Shown here piece after piece: positions 36,805 to 47,775 of a stretch of DNA of 64,000 nucleotides. The stretch is taken from the NCBI GenBank assembly GCA_032622095.1, contig CP136061.1:230822944-230886943 (forward strand), in the 5' to 3' direction. Source of the DNA: Siphonodentalium dalli (Eukaryota > Mollusca > Scaphopoda > Gadilida > Siphonodentaliidae). The notes below the pieces were generated by a model. That model was given only the letters and a program-made list of their open reading frames with translations, made no database searches and was not told where the DNA came from. The position numbers and the translations under genes were made by a program. The stretch's first letter is position 1, and every line of letters starts with the position of its first letter.

Positions 36805-36976
36805 CTAGCAGGTTAGCCCGCCACCGGCGGCGTTTGTCCGAAACATAACATTTTAATATTATTTTAATGTTTTTTAAATGTAATATATTTGTTTTCTGAA
36901 TTTTTTTCCGAAACATAACAGAAAGATAACATTTTTTTAATTATTTTGTTTTTATTTATATATTTTTTAAATTTTA
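36805..36976 (-). mobile_element. 172-bp Helitron 3' end remnant
   Basis: Only the hairpin head and T-rich start of a 'GGCGTTTGTCCG' unit remain. The next unit begins directly at its AAATTTTA, an A^T-like site. The 5' part of the element is absent. Confidence 0.8.
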
Positions 36977-37708
36977 CTAGCAGGTTAGCCCGCCACCGGC
37001 GGCTTGTCCGAAACATGACATTTTTTTATATATTTTTTTAATTTTTAGCTCCACGCGTTTCAATAAGAAAAATTTGTACCCGTTAGCTCAACCAGTTTCC
37101 GAGATCTCGTCTGCGCATGCGCGAAGCTGGCGTCGCACGGGCTCGGCGACCCGATAAAATTTGTACCCGGCGCAAGATACATTCACATAACAAATTTCAA
37201 GTCGATAGCTCCACCCGTTTCCGAGATCTCGTCTGCGCATACCCCGCAAGGGCGTCGCACGGGCTCGGCGACCAGATAAAATTTGTACCCGGCGCAAGAT
37301 ACATTCACAAAGCAAATTTCAAGTCGATAGCTCCACCCGTTTCCGATATCTTGTCTGCGCATGCGCTGCACGGGCGTCGCACGGGGTCGCCAATAAGACA
37401 ACGACCACCGCCTGGTCAAACTACACACACGTACCAAGTTTCGTCCCGATCGGTCAAGAATCGTAGATTTGTATGAAGTACCCACACACACACAAATATA
37501 AATATATAAGAGAGATATGTAAATTAGATAGATTGTATCAAAATATATAGGAGAGATATGTAAATGATCTACACACCATTACTGGTGTTTGTCAAAGTTT
37601 AGTGGGGTATATCAATACTCATTCACGATCATATCATTGAGGTCCGGAGGGTGTGGGCTATCTCTCGAATACACGGAGTTCTCAAAATATATAGGATAGA
37701 TAGATAGA
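36977..37708 (-). mobile_element. class A Helitron, core-repeat form with extra tail, copy 2
   Basis: Sister of 28966-29671, with three core repeats and the same GGTCCGGAGGGTGTGGGC tail. Several core repeats have lost the GCGCATGCGC palindrome, for example GCGCATACCCCGC near 37236. Confidence 0.78.
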
Positions 37709-38790
37709 CTAGCAGGTTAGCCCGCCACTGGCGTGCTTGGTCAGAAACATGACAATGTTTTATCTTTTGTTTGTGTTTTTCAATGAGTTAATATTGGGTT
37801 TTTCAATATTTTACCCGATTTGACCTTGAATTGATCATTTTCAAGGTCAAGGTCGTCTCGGGGTCACAATATATAATTTGTGGGTACCCGTTTGAAGGTT
37901 AAGACTGACCCGATGAAAAATTCCCCCGTTCCTAAGAACGACAGACATAATAATGTTTCACACAATGCGACGTCGACGATGCCCGTGTGTTTTTACACTT
38001 ATATACGAAGTTTGAGCTCACCTAGGGCGGAAAAACTTACCCGATCCGCGTTCTTAGGAACACAACACGCTCCGCGTTCTTATGAACACAACACGCTCAT
38101 GTCTATACACACCCAGACCCAGAAGAGGTATGATTTTTTTTAACCTGCCCGTGGCCATTGAGCAGCCCCTGACAGAGGTTGTCCGCCCTTACGAGATGGT
38201 CAATAGTCCCCGCAAAGTTAATCCCGTCGTGAACCCCATCATCGCAAAGAGCGGACAGTCATTTAATCCCGTCGTGAACGCCATCACCAACGCGACGTAA
38301 ATTTTTGGTATCATGTGTTGCGTTCTAAAAATAGGAAAGCACTTGTTCCCGTATACGTTTGCGTAAATACGAAATTGTGTGTGTTGGTTTGTAACCGGGA
38401 TTTCTGAGAAGCATTATGCCTATAACTACCCACCCCTTAAGCCCTGACCTAAGTGTCATACATACTATAACAATGATGTTGTAAGAGTACTATGGCATCC
38501 AATAAATCTCCCCGCATAGGAAACCACTCAATGTTCCCATATATCTCTCTGCAGATGCTAATAACGTTGAATGGTAAACAGACGCTCTTTATAGCGATGC
38601 GTCAAAAACAAACGCTCATTAAATAACACTTGGTTAACCCACGCCGTGCCTTTGTGGTGATTTGGGAGTGGATAAGGGTGCTCAGAGCTTCTCCAAAACG
38701 CGACAACTACGGTGTTCGTGCGTTTTTACACTTATATACGAAATTTGAGGTCGATGGGTGCAGTCGTTTTCGATTCTATAAAGTACACCA
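37709..38790 (-). mobile_element. class A Helitron, right edge of array, 5' end lost
   Basis: The head CCGCCACTGGCGTGCTTGG is like that of 20254-20948. The unit ends at GATTCTATAAAGTACACC (38773-38790) without the (AT)n and TCTCAAAATATAT end, so the array edge is truncated against the minisatellite. Confidence 0.75.
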
Positions 38791-39330
38791 ATAAATGCAC
38801 AATAATGTAGGCAGTCTGATTCCTATGGTCAGAATGCAATGCAATATAATGATTTTGGCAGTCTGATTGTCACAATACAAAATGATTCAAAGTATTATGA
38901 ATGCAGAATAATGTTTGCAGTCTGATAACAATGGTCAGAATGCAGAAAATACAATATAATTAATTTGGCAGTCTTTTTCACAATACACAAAGCAAGAATG
39001 AACAATGACCGAAGGCAGTCTTACTTTCAGAATGCGGACAATAGGAATGCACAATAATGTAGGCAGTTTGAAGATTGTCACAATACAAAATGATTCAAAG
39101 TATTATGAATGCACAATAATGTGTGCAGTCTGATAACAATGGTCAGAATGCAATACAATATAATTATTTTGGCAGTCTGTTTTCACAATACACAAAGCAA
39201 GAATGAACAATGATCGAAGGCAGTCTGACTTTTAGAAGCGGAAAATAGGAATGCACAATAATGTAGGCAGTCTGATCAATACTGTAGGCAGTCTGATTCG
39301 TATGGTCAGAATGCAATGCAATATAAATAT
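38791..39330. repeat. GGCAGTCTGAT minisatellite
   Basis: GCAGTCTGA-like words recur every 28-60 bp together with AATGCACAATAATGTAGG, TGGTCAGAATGCA and CACAATACAAAATG. A larger period of about 205-208 bp is visible: AATGATTCAAAGTATTATGA at 38881 and 39089. Confidence 0.88.
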
Positions 39331-40121
39331 GAATATGAAACTATGTGTGGGCTTCAAACCACATGGAAACAATATCCCGATGAGGTTCCATGAAGAGCGC
39401 TTCTGATTTTTGAATAGGACTCTGGAAAGCCAGAGTATGGTTCGCGTTGTTTCCTTAATAAAGCACAATATGTTGGTGGGAGGGGGTGGAAAATTTGGGA
39501 TCATGTCGATCCGCAGATTCTCTACCCGATCCCCACTTCAAATTATATGTAGTACCCCCCGGGAGGCTCCAATGGGGTCGTATTTCGAATCGGACTCTGG
39601 AATCCAATTGGGAGCCAGAGTCCGATTCGTTTGTTTTCGCATTAACTCTCTACATGTGGGTGGAAGGGGGTGCCGGGGTTGGGATCTTGACCACTGGCGG
39701 GTCCTCTACCAGACCCGCATGTCATTTGACTTTTAACCCCGGGGAGGGACCGGGAGGGACGGGTTTCCAATAGGATTCTGAATAGTACGCCAGAATCCAA
39801 TTCGTCAATTCTCGAATTGGCTGTCATTGTGTTTACCGAGAGGTGCACGATGGGTTTGCTATTCCATTTTGGGCGCTAATATAGAGTCTATATCCCATGG
39901 GAGGGTCCAATGGGGTGGTCCAGGATGGGAGTGGTCGTAGTGTCGGAAGCTGAATATGAAACTCTGTGTGGGCTTCAAACCACATGGAAACAATATCCCG
40001 ATGATTAAATTCAGAAAAAATGGGAGGTTCCACGAAGAGCGTTTCTGATTTTTGAATAGGACTCTGCAGATTCTCTACCCGATCCCCACTTCATATTATA
40101 TGTAGTACCCCCCCCCCCCCC
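39330..40121. repeat. hairpin-rich GGGAGG/TCCAATGGGG repeat
   Basis: A block from TATGAAACTMTGTGTGGGC to AATAGGACTCTG occurs at 39337-39424 and again at 39953-40068. CAGATTCTCTACCCGATCC occurs at 39513 and 40067. Between are GGGAGG-containing units, each with a perfect foldback: 39419-39436, 39586-39629 (15-bp stem), 39773-39798 and 39797-39820. It ends in a 14-base C run. Confidence 0.82.
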
Positions 40122-42034
40122 GACACAGGCTTCGGAAACAAACATGATTTTGGATAGTGGTAATCGGGTGCCGAGATGTCTCGTCGCTTATCGCCGTGGT
40201 TTTTAATAGGCACATTTAGCAGAATGAACATTATTACAAATAGGATACTACGTCACTATAATTTGTGTTCTTTCTGTTCGTTGTCGTTTTTCCTTATCTA
40301 TTGTTACGATTACGGTTAACGATCGTTTATCAGCTCCTCAATGTGGGAGATGACTCTGAGATTATGCCCTTAAATTGTGATAGCCATGTGGTCTTTTTAT
40401 CTACTAGTTTGCAATCATAACATTCGTCGTTGTGAAACACGAGAATCTTACGAAACGCAAAGCGCAGAGCTAATACCTGATAACATCATAATTAAGTACA
40501 ATTAATCACGTCACGCAGAACCATTATGCCCTTACTGTGAATTTCAAGATCGATTTCTCAACCGGATGTTTGACCGTGCGAAAAACAGACGACTACAAAT
40601 AGCTATTCGTAGTAATTATCCGTTTTCGTTCGTTGTGAGAAATGTGTCTATTTTGGCTATAGAACCCCTTCACGGTTTGATGCCTGAAATTATGCTCCGG
40701 TGTTTTACATCCCGACCGGCTCCGCGGATCAAAATAGGTCGATAAATGTAATTAAATGCCACATGAAAACTTATACAAGTCATATAGTTTAGACCGATTT
40801 CAGTAATCATTATTCCATTGACTCCGCCCACTGCCACAGCCACAACTACAACCTACATGTGTTTGATTGGGAGCCGGTTCCCCTATGTATACATAGCCGA
40901 TCACATGGGACACCGTCTCTCACACAAATAACAACAAAACTTTCATTCCTGCAAAACCATCGACTTGAATTCATCAGCAGCTGAACGCCAAGGGAGAGGA
41001 GCTTCACTAAGTTTCGTAACTTGTGCTCCGATCCCCTGTGCACCCACAACATCATCCATATATTATGTTTGTAAATTATTCCATGTATTTGTGGGTCACA
41101 ATAAATATGTTCAAACAAAAATATAGTTTAGAAAAGAAGGTTTCACATTTGTTTCTTCAGCATGGTGCTATATATAAACGAGTTCGTTGTTATTCTATTC
41201 CCCATAATGGTGGAAATGTGTGAACATTTGTCTAAACAGTGCTAGTTTGTTAAACTGCATACATATCCTTGTATAGGTATTTCGTGTATTTATCGACCTA
41301 TCTTGTCACTACTTCCAAATTGTGTAGTGTCTGGTTGATGTTTAATGTCTACTATATACGGTGGCGTCGTCGTTGTTGTTGTTGTTGTTGCTGATGTTGC
41401 TGTTGTCGTTGCTACTGCGTCTTCTGAAAAACAATTATATTGGCTTATACAAAGTATCAATGTATATCACTTAATGTGAAAGAAGAGACATTCGCCAAAT
41501 GGATATTTGCTAGATTTTAAAATAATCGGCAATGTTCTGTCTGATCAACTCTGTTATCGTGGTGGATGGTATGTATGTCTAAAACAACTTGAGTGTACTT
41601 CTGCTTCATTATCAACGCCGTACATGAGCTATGTTTACTTTGCCGATGCCCGAAGATATTAGATAGGTTTCGCAACTAGAATAACGATTCGTGTAGGGCC
41701 AAACATTCGTTTCGCAAAAATAAAGATGACGATTAGGAGTACTGACTACGGCAATGCATACATGGATACTATTTGTGAGGAACTACGCGTCCAGTGGGAG
41801 ACGATAACCTTTAGCTATATGGATGTATGACTACTCGTCCACCGGCCTACGATAACATTTAACTATTAACTAGCTTTTCTAACTTGTCCATCAGACGCAA
41901 TAGTATATAAGATATATACTCTTAAGTTCACAATTTATACCATTTTCAATTAAAATTATCAATATAGTTAAATTATTTAACATTAACACCAACCAGCAAA
42001 CCTGCTACTACATATGCCATCATATTTTCTTATT
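40122..42034. other. unassigned sequence with (TTG)n
   Basis: I see no gene or known repeat in most of this stretch. There is an imperfect GTT/GTC trinucleotide run at about 41362-41415. Open frames are under 90 codons, including 40846-41118 minus and 41023-41223 plus, with no recognised motif. Confidence 0.5.
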
Positions 42035-42330
42035 GTATTATTTATTGAGGGGCAGCAGGAAGACGGCCAGTAGGTCATGCTGCTCCTGTACAATACCATT
42101 AATTCATATATCAATGCTTTGTTATCTATTCTTATCTATTGTACAAATAAACATCTACATCTACATCTACTATTTTGTTTGTAGCTACTCATACAATGTA
42201 CTACGATAACCTTTATCTACATTTGTGTAACTATTTTGTTTGTAACTATTCATCCAATGGACTACGATAACCTGTATCTACATTTGTGTGTAACTACATG
42301 GATGTGTATAACTACTCTGTATCCTTATTA
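41800..42330. repeat. ~60-bp minisatellite around TACGATAACCT
   Basis: Units with ACTACGATAACCTTTATCTACATTTGTG recur near 41850, 42198 and 42258 (quoted only as a landmark ACTACGATAACC). The LINE tail at 42035-42171 splits it. The last two units are 60 bp apart and very similar. Confidence 0.65.
42035..42171 (+). mobile_element. LINE 3' UTR fragment
   Basis: A hairpin-forming GGGGCAGCA...TGCTGCTCC (42050-42088), an AATAAA-like stretch and an (ACATCT)n tail at 42149-42171. This is the 3' end style of CR1/L2-type LINEs. No coding part is left. Confidence 0.55.
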
Positions 42331-42439
42331 GATACATGTATATGCCTTATGATGTTATCGCGTGATTAAACATTTACATAACCGATGAATAATCAACCGT
42401 TCTACTATCCTAACCATTTTGTTTTTACTTGTAGATTGC

Positions 42440-45400
42440 CGTTGGTTCACGCCTTGCGGTAATAGATAATACTTTTGTTCAAAGTGTTACACGTATTCTC
42501 AAAATTGTATATCTAAACGTCATTCTTATACATTGATTATAAGTAGTGATTCACCTTGTCGGATTGATTGTCATTTTGTTTATCGCGTCTAATTCGTCCC
42601 ACGAATAAAGAGCTTATTTATCTACAACTGAGCGTTCTTCAGACGTTATCATTTTTAAATTGTACATTCGACGTGGTTGGAATTGATTGGTTTTAGATAT
42701 GTTTTAATACGATCAAAACATGAGCATTAGTTCAAAATAGAGATGTATTAATCAATCTAGTGGGTTAGACTAATACTTTGAGGACACCTCGTTATCATAT
42801 TGCCACCAAGAAACAGATACCTCTAGTGATGGTGCTATACTGGTTAATTATTTTCAGGTTAAAATAAATGTTGATACGTATCAGCTATATACATGTGCCC
42901 GACACTGAGCGATATTTTAAGTTGTTCTAAAAAATGAAAGAAATCCTCTGTATCGGGCAGATGTAACATTGTCAGATGCCAGTAGTGTAGAATCGTGAAG
43001 TCATATGCTACTGACTGTTTTCTTTTATCTCATACGAAACTAAATTTTACTGCACACTGTGACCACTATTTTTGAACAGGCCTATACATTTCCATCTCTT
43101 GACAAATTGTATCTTTTTTCTGACAATATCTAGAACAGAAAAGACTAAATTTTATTATAATACATGAGCCATTCTAGCATGCCATCCACTGACGGTTCAA
43201 TGTCACTCGTTTTGAAAGAATATATGTATATCTTAGATATAATGACAAATAAACTTTTAATGCTTTCTTCTATGTATCTGTTTTTCTGGCTCACTTTATG
43301 ATTGTCCTGATTCCCGATCCATATAAATTATGACCATTGATGAGATATCAAGTGACTAAGTTCGATTACCGTTTGCCAAGGTTGTGAAATTTGAACGCCA
43401 AAAATTACTTAGAACGAATTATGGTGATCACTATATTTAACTTTGGTGGATATCGGCGACTCAGGGATATGGCTAGAAGGTCTCCGTTGGTGGGTTGTCC
43501 ACATTGGGGAATTCCAACTGCACCAAAGACAAGGTTTTGCATAATTCCATTTCCACCCCCTTGAATGAGACCACACAAACAAAGGTTTTGCATAGAATTC
43601 CATTCCCCCCTTGCACCTATGTGCTCAGGCCTAATGGCCTATTCATACACCATGGTTCTATCTACCCCGTATGATAATATTCAGATATTTGAACCTGAAA
43701 ATTGCATAAATCCTAACATCTAGTGGTCTAACTCCAGATAAATGCTCACAACTACGGGGCAAAAGATCAGGACACACCGGGCCGACCATGGTCGCTCGGC
43801 CAGGTATGAGAACATTTTGAAAAATTAACAAGAAAATCGCAAAATCCTAGCATCTAGATTGACGTCAAGCTTTCCTAGTGTTGGAAGTATCAAACCTCAT
43901 ACTCACCCTTAGGTTGAAAATTGTCCAACTGATGACCATTCCAGTCGACTATTGTTTTCTTTAACTAATTAGCAGTTTTGTATTGGCCACATGGGAGGGG
44001 CAAGGACACACCGGGCGGACCATGGTACGGCCCAGTGTGCGACCCAGTGTGCGACCCAGTGTGCGGCCCAGGGCCCAAGCTTTCCAAGTGTTGGAAATTT
44101 CCAACCTGACACCCCCTACGGTATGGAAAATTTCAACTGATGGCCATTTCAGTCCAAACTGTTACCAAAAGAAGGAAATATGCAATTATTGGTACAGAAT
44201 CAATATATTCCCCCCAATAAAGTGTTTGAAAATGTTGTGTCAGGTATGAAATTTCCAACTGTTGAAAATTTTGACCAAAGTTGTGGGGGTGAGACACCCC
44301 AAACTGCCCAACCCCCTGTCGCCACGTCCCTGCGGCGACTGAAACATTCTTATCAATGCTATTGCTCTTCCACTGTCCATCCATGACCTAAATGCACCAA
44401 ATGTGCCGTCTCTTTAACCCACGTGATTTGATTGGCGAAGACCAGTTATTGAGTGGAAATTATTGCTAAACACGCCATGTCATAGAGCTGATTATGTATA
44501 AGTATGATGGAAATCAGCGACAAATATGATTTATCATCTTTGCTGCCCCTCCCCTTTTATGCCCCTGCCAACGACAGTGTCTCTATATAAAATGTTAACC
44601 CACGCCATCAATTTGGTGGAAATCGGTGCAAAAAATATTTATCAGTTTTGGTGCCCCTCTCCCCTTCCGTTCACCCCTGACTCGAATGACGCCACATTTG
44701 ACAGCTTTAGCCCACACCATAAGATTCCTGATATCATGGTTCTAATTGGAATTTGGAATCAATGAACTCTTGTAATATGCTAACAGTACACACTTCACAT
44801 TGAGTAGGACCAAGACCACAATACTGTCAGTTCCCATATATAAACTTGAATAGCCGGGCCATATATCCGGTCTATGTAAATAACCAAAACCCAATATATT
44901 GACATGTACAGAATGATACAATTTCTTTGACAACTGAATAAAAGTCATATGTCCTTGTTGTGTGGTGAATGCAATAAACGCTGCTGCGTTCTCCGTCGTT
45001 TCCGTCAATATCTACCAGGGTTATATATCTTACCAACATTCATGAATATCGTTAAGGTGGCGCCATATCATAGAGATGATTATGTATAAGTTTGGTGGAA
45101 ATCAGCGACAAATATATTTCATCGTTTTTACTGCCCCTCCCATTTTCTGTCCCTGAAAGCAACAGCGTCACTTTAGAAAAATTTAACCCACACCATTATA
45201 TTCCTCGTAAAATGTTACCAATGTCAGACCCATTTGGTGCCATTTCGATGGTCTCACGTGAAGTTCTATAGAGCAAACACATTCGCAAATGTAGGCACCA
45301 AATGTGACGTCTTTATCCCAAACAATTTGATTCCTTGTATCATTGGAGAAGAACGTGTATGGATTTGGTGGAAATTGGCGCTAAACATACTTTTTATCAG

Positions 45401-46321
45401 TTTTGTTTACCTCCCCTCCATATCCCTGAATCAAGCGACGCCACTTTTGTAATAATTAGACTTATTATGAAGATGACTATATATAAAATTGGTGGAAATC
45501 GGCGATTAACTAAATTGGTATGCCCCATTTCTCACCCAAACGGCACCAATTTGGCGTATTTAAACCAATCTATTAGATTCCTCGTATCACGAAGATGTAT
45601 ATGCAACAATTTGGTGGAAATCGGCGCTAGTTGTTATCAATTTGTGGTGTCCCTCTCTCCCTCCTGCACTCTGACTCGATATTTTGACATCATTAAACGA
45701 CTTCTGATATCGGTGGTAATCGGCGACTAAACAAATTCTTATCAAATTTAGTTTCCCCCCCCCATCTCTCACCCAAACGGCGCCAATTTGGCGTATTTAA
45801 AAATCGCGATTACATTCCTCGTATCTCTTGGAGAAGAGTGTGTATCAATTTGGTGGAAATCAGTGCTAAAAATATTTTATCAGTTTTGGTGCCACTCTCC
45901 CCTTCCGTGCACCCCTGACTCGAACGGCGCCACTTTTGGCAGCTTTTAGCCACACCATTCGACTCATGATATAATGGAGATGATTAGGTATAAGATTGGC
46001 GGCAATCGGCGACTAAAAACATTGTTATCAAATTTAGTGCTCCCCATCTCTCACCCAAAACGGCACACCAATTTGGCATATTTAAATCACACGATTAGAT
46101 TCTTCGTATCTATTTGGAGAAGAATGTGTATCAATTTGGTGGAAATCAATGCTAAAAATATTTTATCAGTTTTTGGTGCCACTCTCCCCTTCTGTGCACC
46201 CCTGAGGCGAACGGCGCCACTTTTGACAGCATTAAGCCACACCATTCGACTCCTGATATAATGGAGATGATTATGTACAAGTTTGGCGGTAATCGGGGAC
46301 TTAACAAATTCTTGTCAAATT
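42440..46321 (-). mobile_element. class B Helitron, diverged copy 3, left part
   Basis: Parallels 3890-6900 of copy 1 at lower identity: AAAGTGTTACACG (42481), TCAATCTAGTGGGTT (42754), TTTGAACAGGCC (43071), then core repeats with TTTGGTGGAAATCGGCG. It lacks the family 1 MITE. It has its own insertion at about 43690-44390. It is broken at 46321 by the LINE and resumes at 51987. The frames of 60-131 codons here are core-repeat artefacts. Confidence 0.78.
43690..44390. repeat. duplicated segment with 14-bp tandem repeat
   Basis: Two related halves: GGACACACCGGGCxGACCATGG at 43776 and 44007, and CAAGCTTTCCxAGTGTTGGAA at 43867 and 44077. The second half includes GCGACCCAGTGTGC-type 14-bp repeats (44033-44075), which give a VRPSVRPSVRPS frame. 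It is absent from class B copies 1 and 2, so it was inserted or gained here. Confidence 0.65.
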
Positions 46322-46339
46322 TGTGGCTTAAAATTAAAC

Positions 46340-47580
46340 ATGAAACATGAAATTAAGTATCAAGAAGAGAGAATACACCAACTTGAAGGTGAGAACAGTC
46401 GACGACTAATTGAAATCACTGAACTAACTAAAATATGCGAATCCTACAGAGCTGACATTCAAAAGGGTCTACTGCATATCCCAAATTTAAACTCTGATTA
46501 AAGAGCAGTGCAGCAGGCTCGAAGGAAGAATATTTGTATTCTGACCAGTCTTCCAATGGATGTAAGAACAATACATCAATTACTAGCACTGCATCAGCAC
46601 CTTCATCTACTATAGCAAAACAAATTGACTTAATGATTCTTGGGAGTTCGCAGTTACGAGAGCTGTTTCCATCTAAACTCTCTGATAGAATGTGCTGTAC
46701 CAAAGAAACAACATATACTATTTCTGATGTTTCCAAAAAGATAACTTCAATTCCAAGAAGTAATGCTCCAAAATGTTTGGCTATACATGTGATGTCGAAT
46801 GACATTAAAACCAAAACAGCAGTAAGGAGAAGGCAAAATTACTCGATGACACAACACGTCTCTGGCCAGATACAAAACTCATCATTTCCCAGCCTGCTGT
46901 TCTAACTAATCGAAAAATTGAGTTAGAAAGGGCTAACCTCAACATTGAGTCATACTGTGACGGTAAATCTAATATAACTGTTGTGCAGAACAGTGCACTT
47001 AAGAATAAATCAGATATCATGAATGCGGATCTGAAACATCCAAACAACTATGGTACTAAGGTAATAGCAGCTAACATAAAGTCTGCTGCCATGAAGTTTC
47101 TTGGGCTACAAAGCGGAAGTGACAATTATAGTAATCATAATGTCCATCATAACCAGGCCTCCTATACCAACCACAATAAATTCCAATACGACCGGATGGA
47201 CATAAGATTCACCGCTTATGGTCATCAATCCTGGAGAAGATCTCCCAACTGGGGTTGGGGGCCTCGGTGGATCAATCGGTTAGGGGTACAACTCCAAGCC
47301 ATTTCGCCTTCCAGCGCTGGCGATAAGGGTTCAAATCCACATGTTTCCATCGCGGACTTTGCAACTCGAAATCGTTATCTGGGAAAGTTGCCAGTTACTT
47401 GCCGATGGCCGGTGGTTTGCCGCACATGGTTGACGAGTTTATCAGCCATTGAAATCACTGTTAGATTAGCCGTAAGTGTGCGGATTTCCTCCACCATTAA
47501 AACTGGCAATGTCGTGATATGGCCTTAGTGGCTAAAGCGACATAAAAAACCCCAATCAATCAACCCAACTGGGGTTAACT
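46340..47580 (+). pseudogene. LINE ORF1 with SGNH-esterase-like domain
   Basis: A charged helical start (MKHEIKYQEERIHQLEGE, 46340 on) has a stop at 46498. After a frame change, MILGSSQLREL (46633) matches the GxS nucleophile block of SGNH hydrolases. IHVMSNDI (about 46781) matches the GxND block with G replaced by M. After another frame change near 46820 comes ISQPAVLTNRKIELE, and ADLKHPNNYG with the D-x-x-H pair at 47028-47039. Without the SINE the frame ends in RSPNWG and TAA. ORF1 proteins of CR1 and L2 LINEs carry such esterase domains. Three frame breaks show it is dead. Confidence 0.7.
47257..47563 (+). mobile_element. tRNA-derived SINE with 13-bp target duplication
   Basis: 307 bp. 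The 5' tRNA-like region has an A-box-like TGGATCAATCGGTTAGG (about 47268) and a B-box GGTTCAAATCC (about 47329). A central segment with GGGAAAGTTGCCAGTTACTT and GCCGGTGGTTTGCCG resembles the conserved domain of MetaSINE-like families of marine invertebrates. It ends in CCCAATCAATCAA. The perfect duplication CCCAACTGGGGTT lies at 47244-47256 and 47564-47576. It is not a tRNA gene because the cloverleaf is incomplete. Confidence 0.88.
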
Positions 47581-47775
47581 TTCAATGAACTGAATTGCCT
47601 TAAAGATATATAGTCACTCAGACAAAATTGCATTTGAGTTGTGTTTACTTTAATAATTGATTAAAATTATTTTAACTGTATAAATGTAGATTATAACATG
47701 TGAATCAAGTTAACAGTGCCTGCACTTTTGTTTCAATACATTATAAAATAGTTAGTACATATTTGGCTAAAATAA

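Larger units (their letters stand above)
3849..38790 (-). mobile_element. head-to-tail array of about 24 non-autonomous Helitrons
   Basis: Copies abut without host DNA, all in one orientation. On the minus strand class A copies begin TCTATACTATATATTTTGA, pass a (TG)n/(AT)n stretch, and end with a hairpin CCGCCAGTGGCGG or CCGCCGGTGGCGG (five-bp stem, three-base loop), nine bases and CTAG followed by T. These are the defining Helitron ends: 5' TC, a 3' hairpin about ten bases before CTRR, insertion between A and T, and no target duplication. The plus-strand boundary CTAGCAGGTTAGCCCGCC occurs near 7830, 8727, 9787, 10998, 12199, 13360, 14520, 20254, 20949, 26962, 27754, 28966, 29672, 30948, 32907, 34193, 35460, 36805, 36977 and 37709. 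No Rep/helicase gene is visible, so mobility would need an autonomous element elsewhere. Confidence 0.86.

Noticed and set aside
9795-37491. Reverse-strand frames of 75-180 codons rich in R, C and GNGWSYR repeats
   Set aside because: They are the 122-bp core repeats read in one frame and repeat with them; they change frame between units and have no stop-free extension.
3849-38790. Array as SINEs or Penelope-type tandem retroelements
   Set aside because: Tail microsatellites suggested this, but there are no target duplications, no A/B boxes and no reverse transcriptase. The minus-strand ends are TC and hairpin-CTAG with A^T insertion, which is the Helitron signature.
1-38790. CRISPR array
   Set aside because: The repeat units are far too long and are contiguous without unique spacers; the DNA is eukaryotic.
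44742-45008. 88-codon reverse frame as a host gene
   Set aside because: It is open but matches no family I know, lies within the diverged Helitron, and has no splice or start context that supports it.
47257-47345. A functional tRNA gene
   Set aside because: Pol III box-like motifs are present but the arms do not close into a cloverleaf, and the sequence is the 5' part of a SINE with target duplications.
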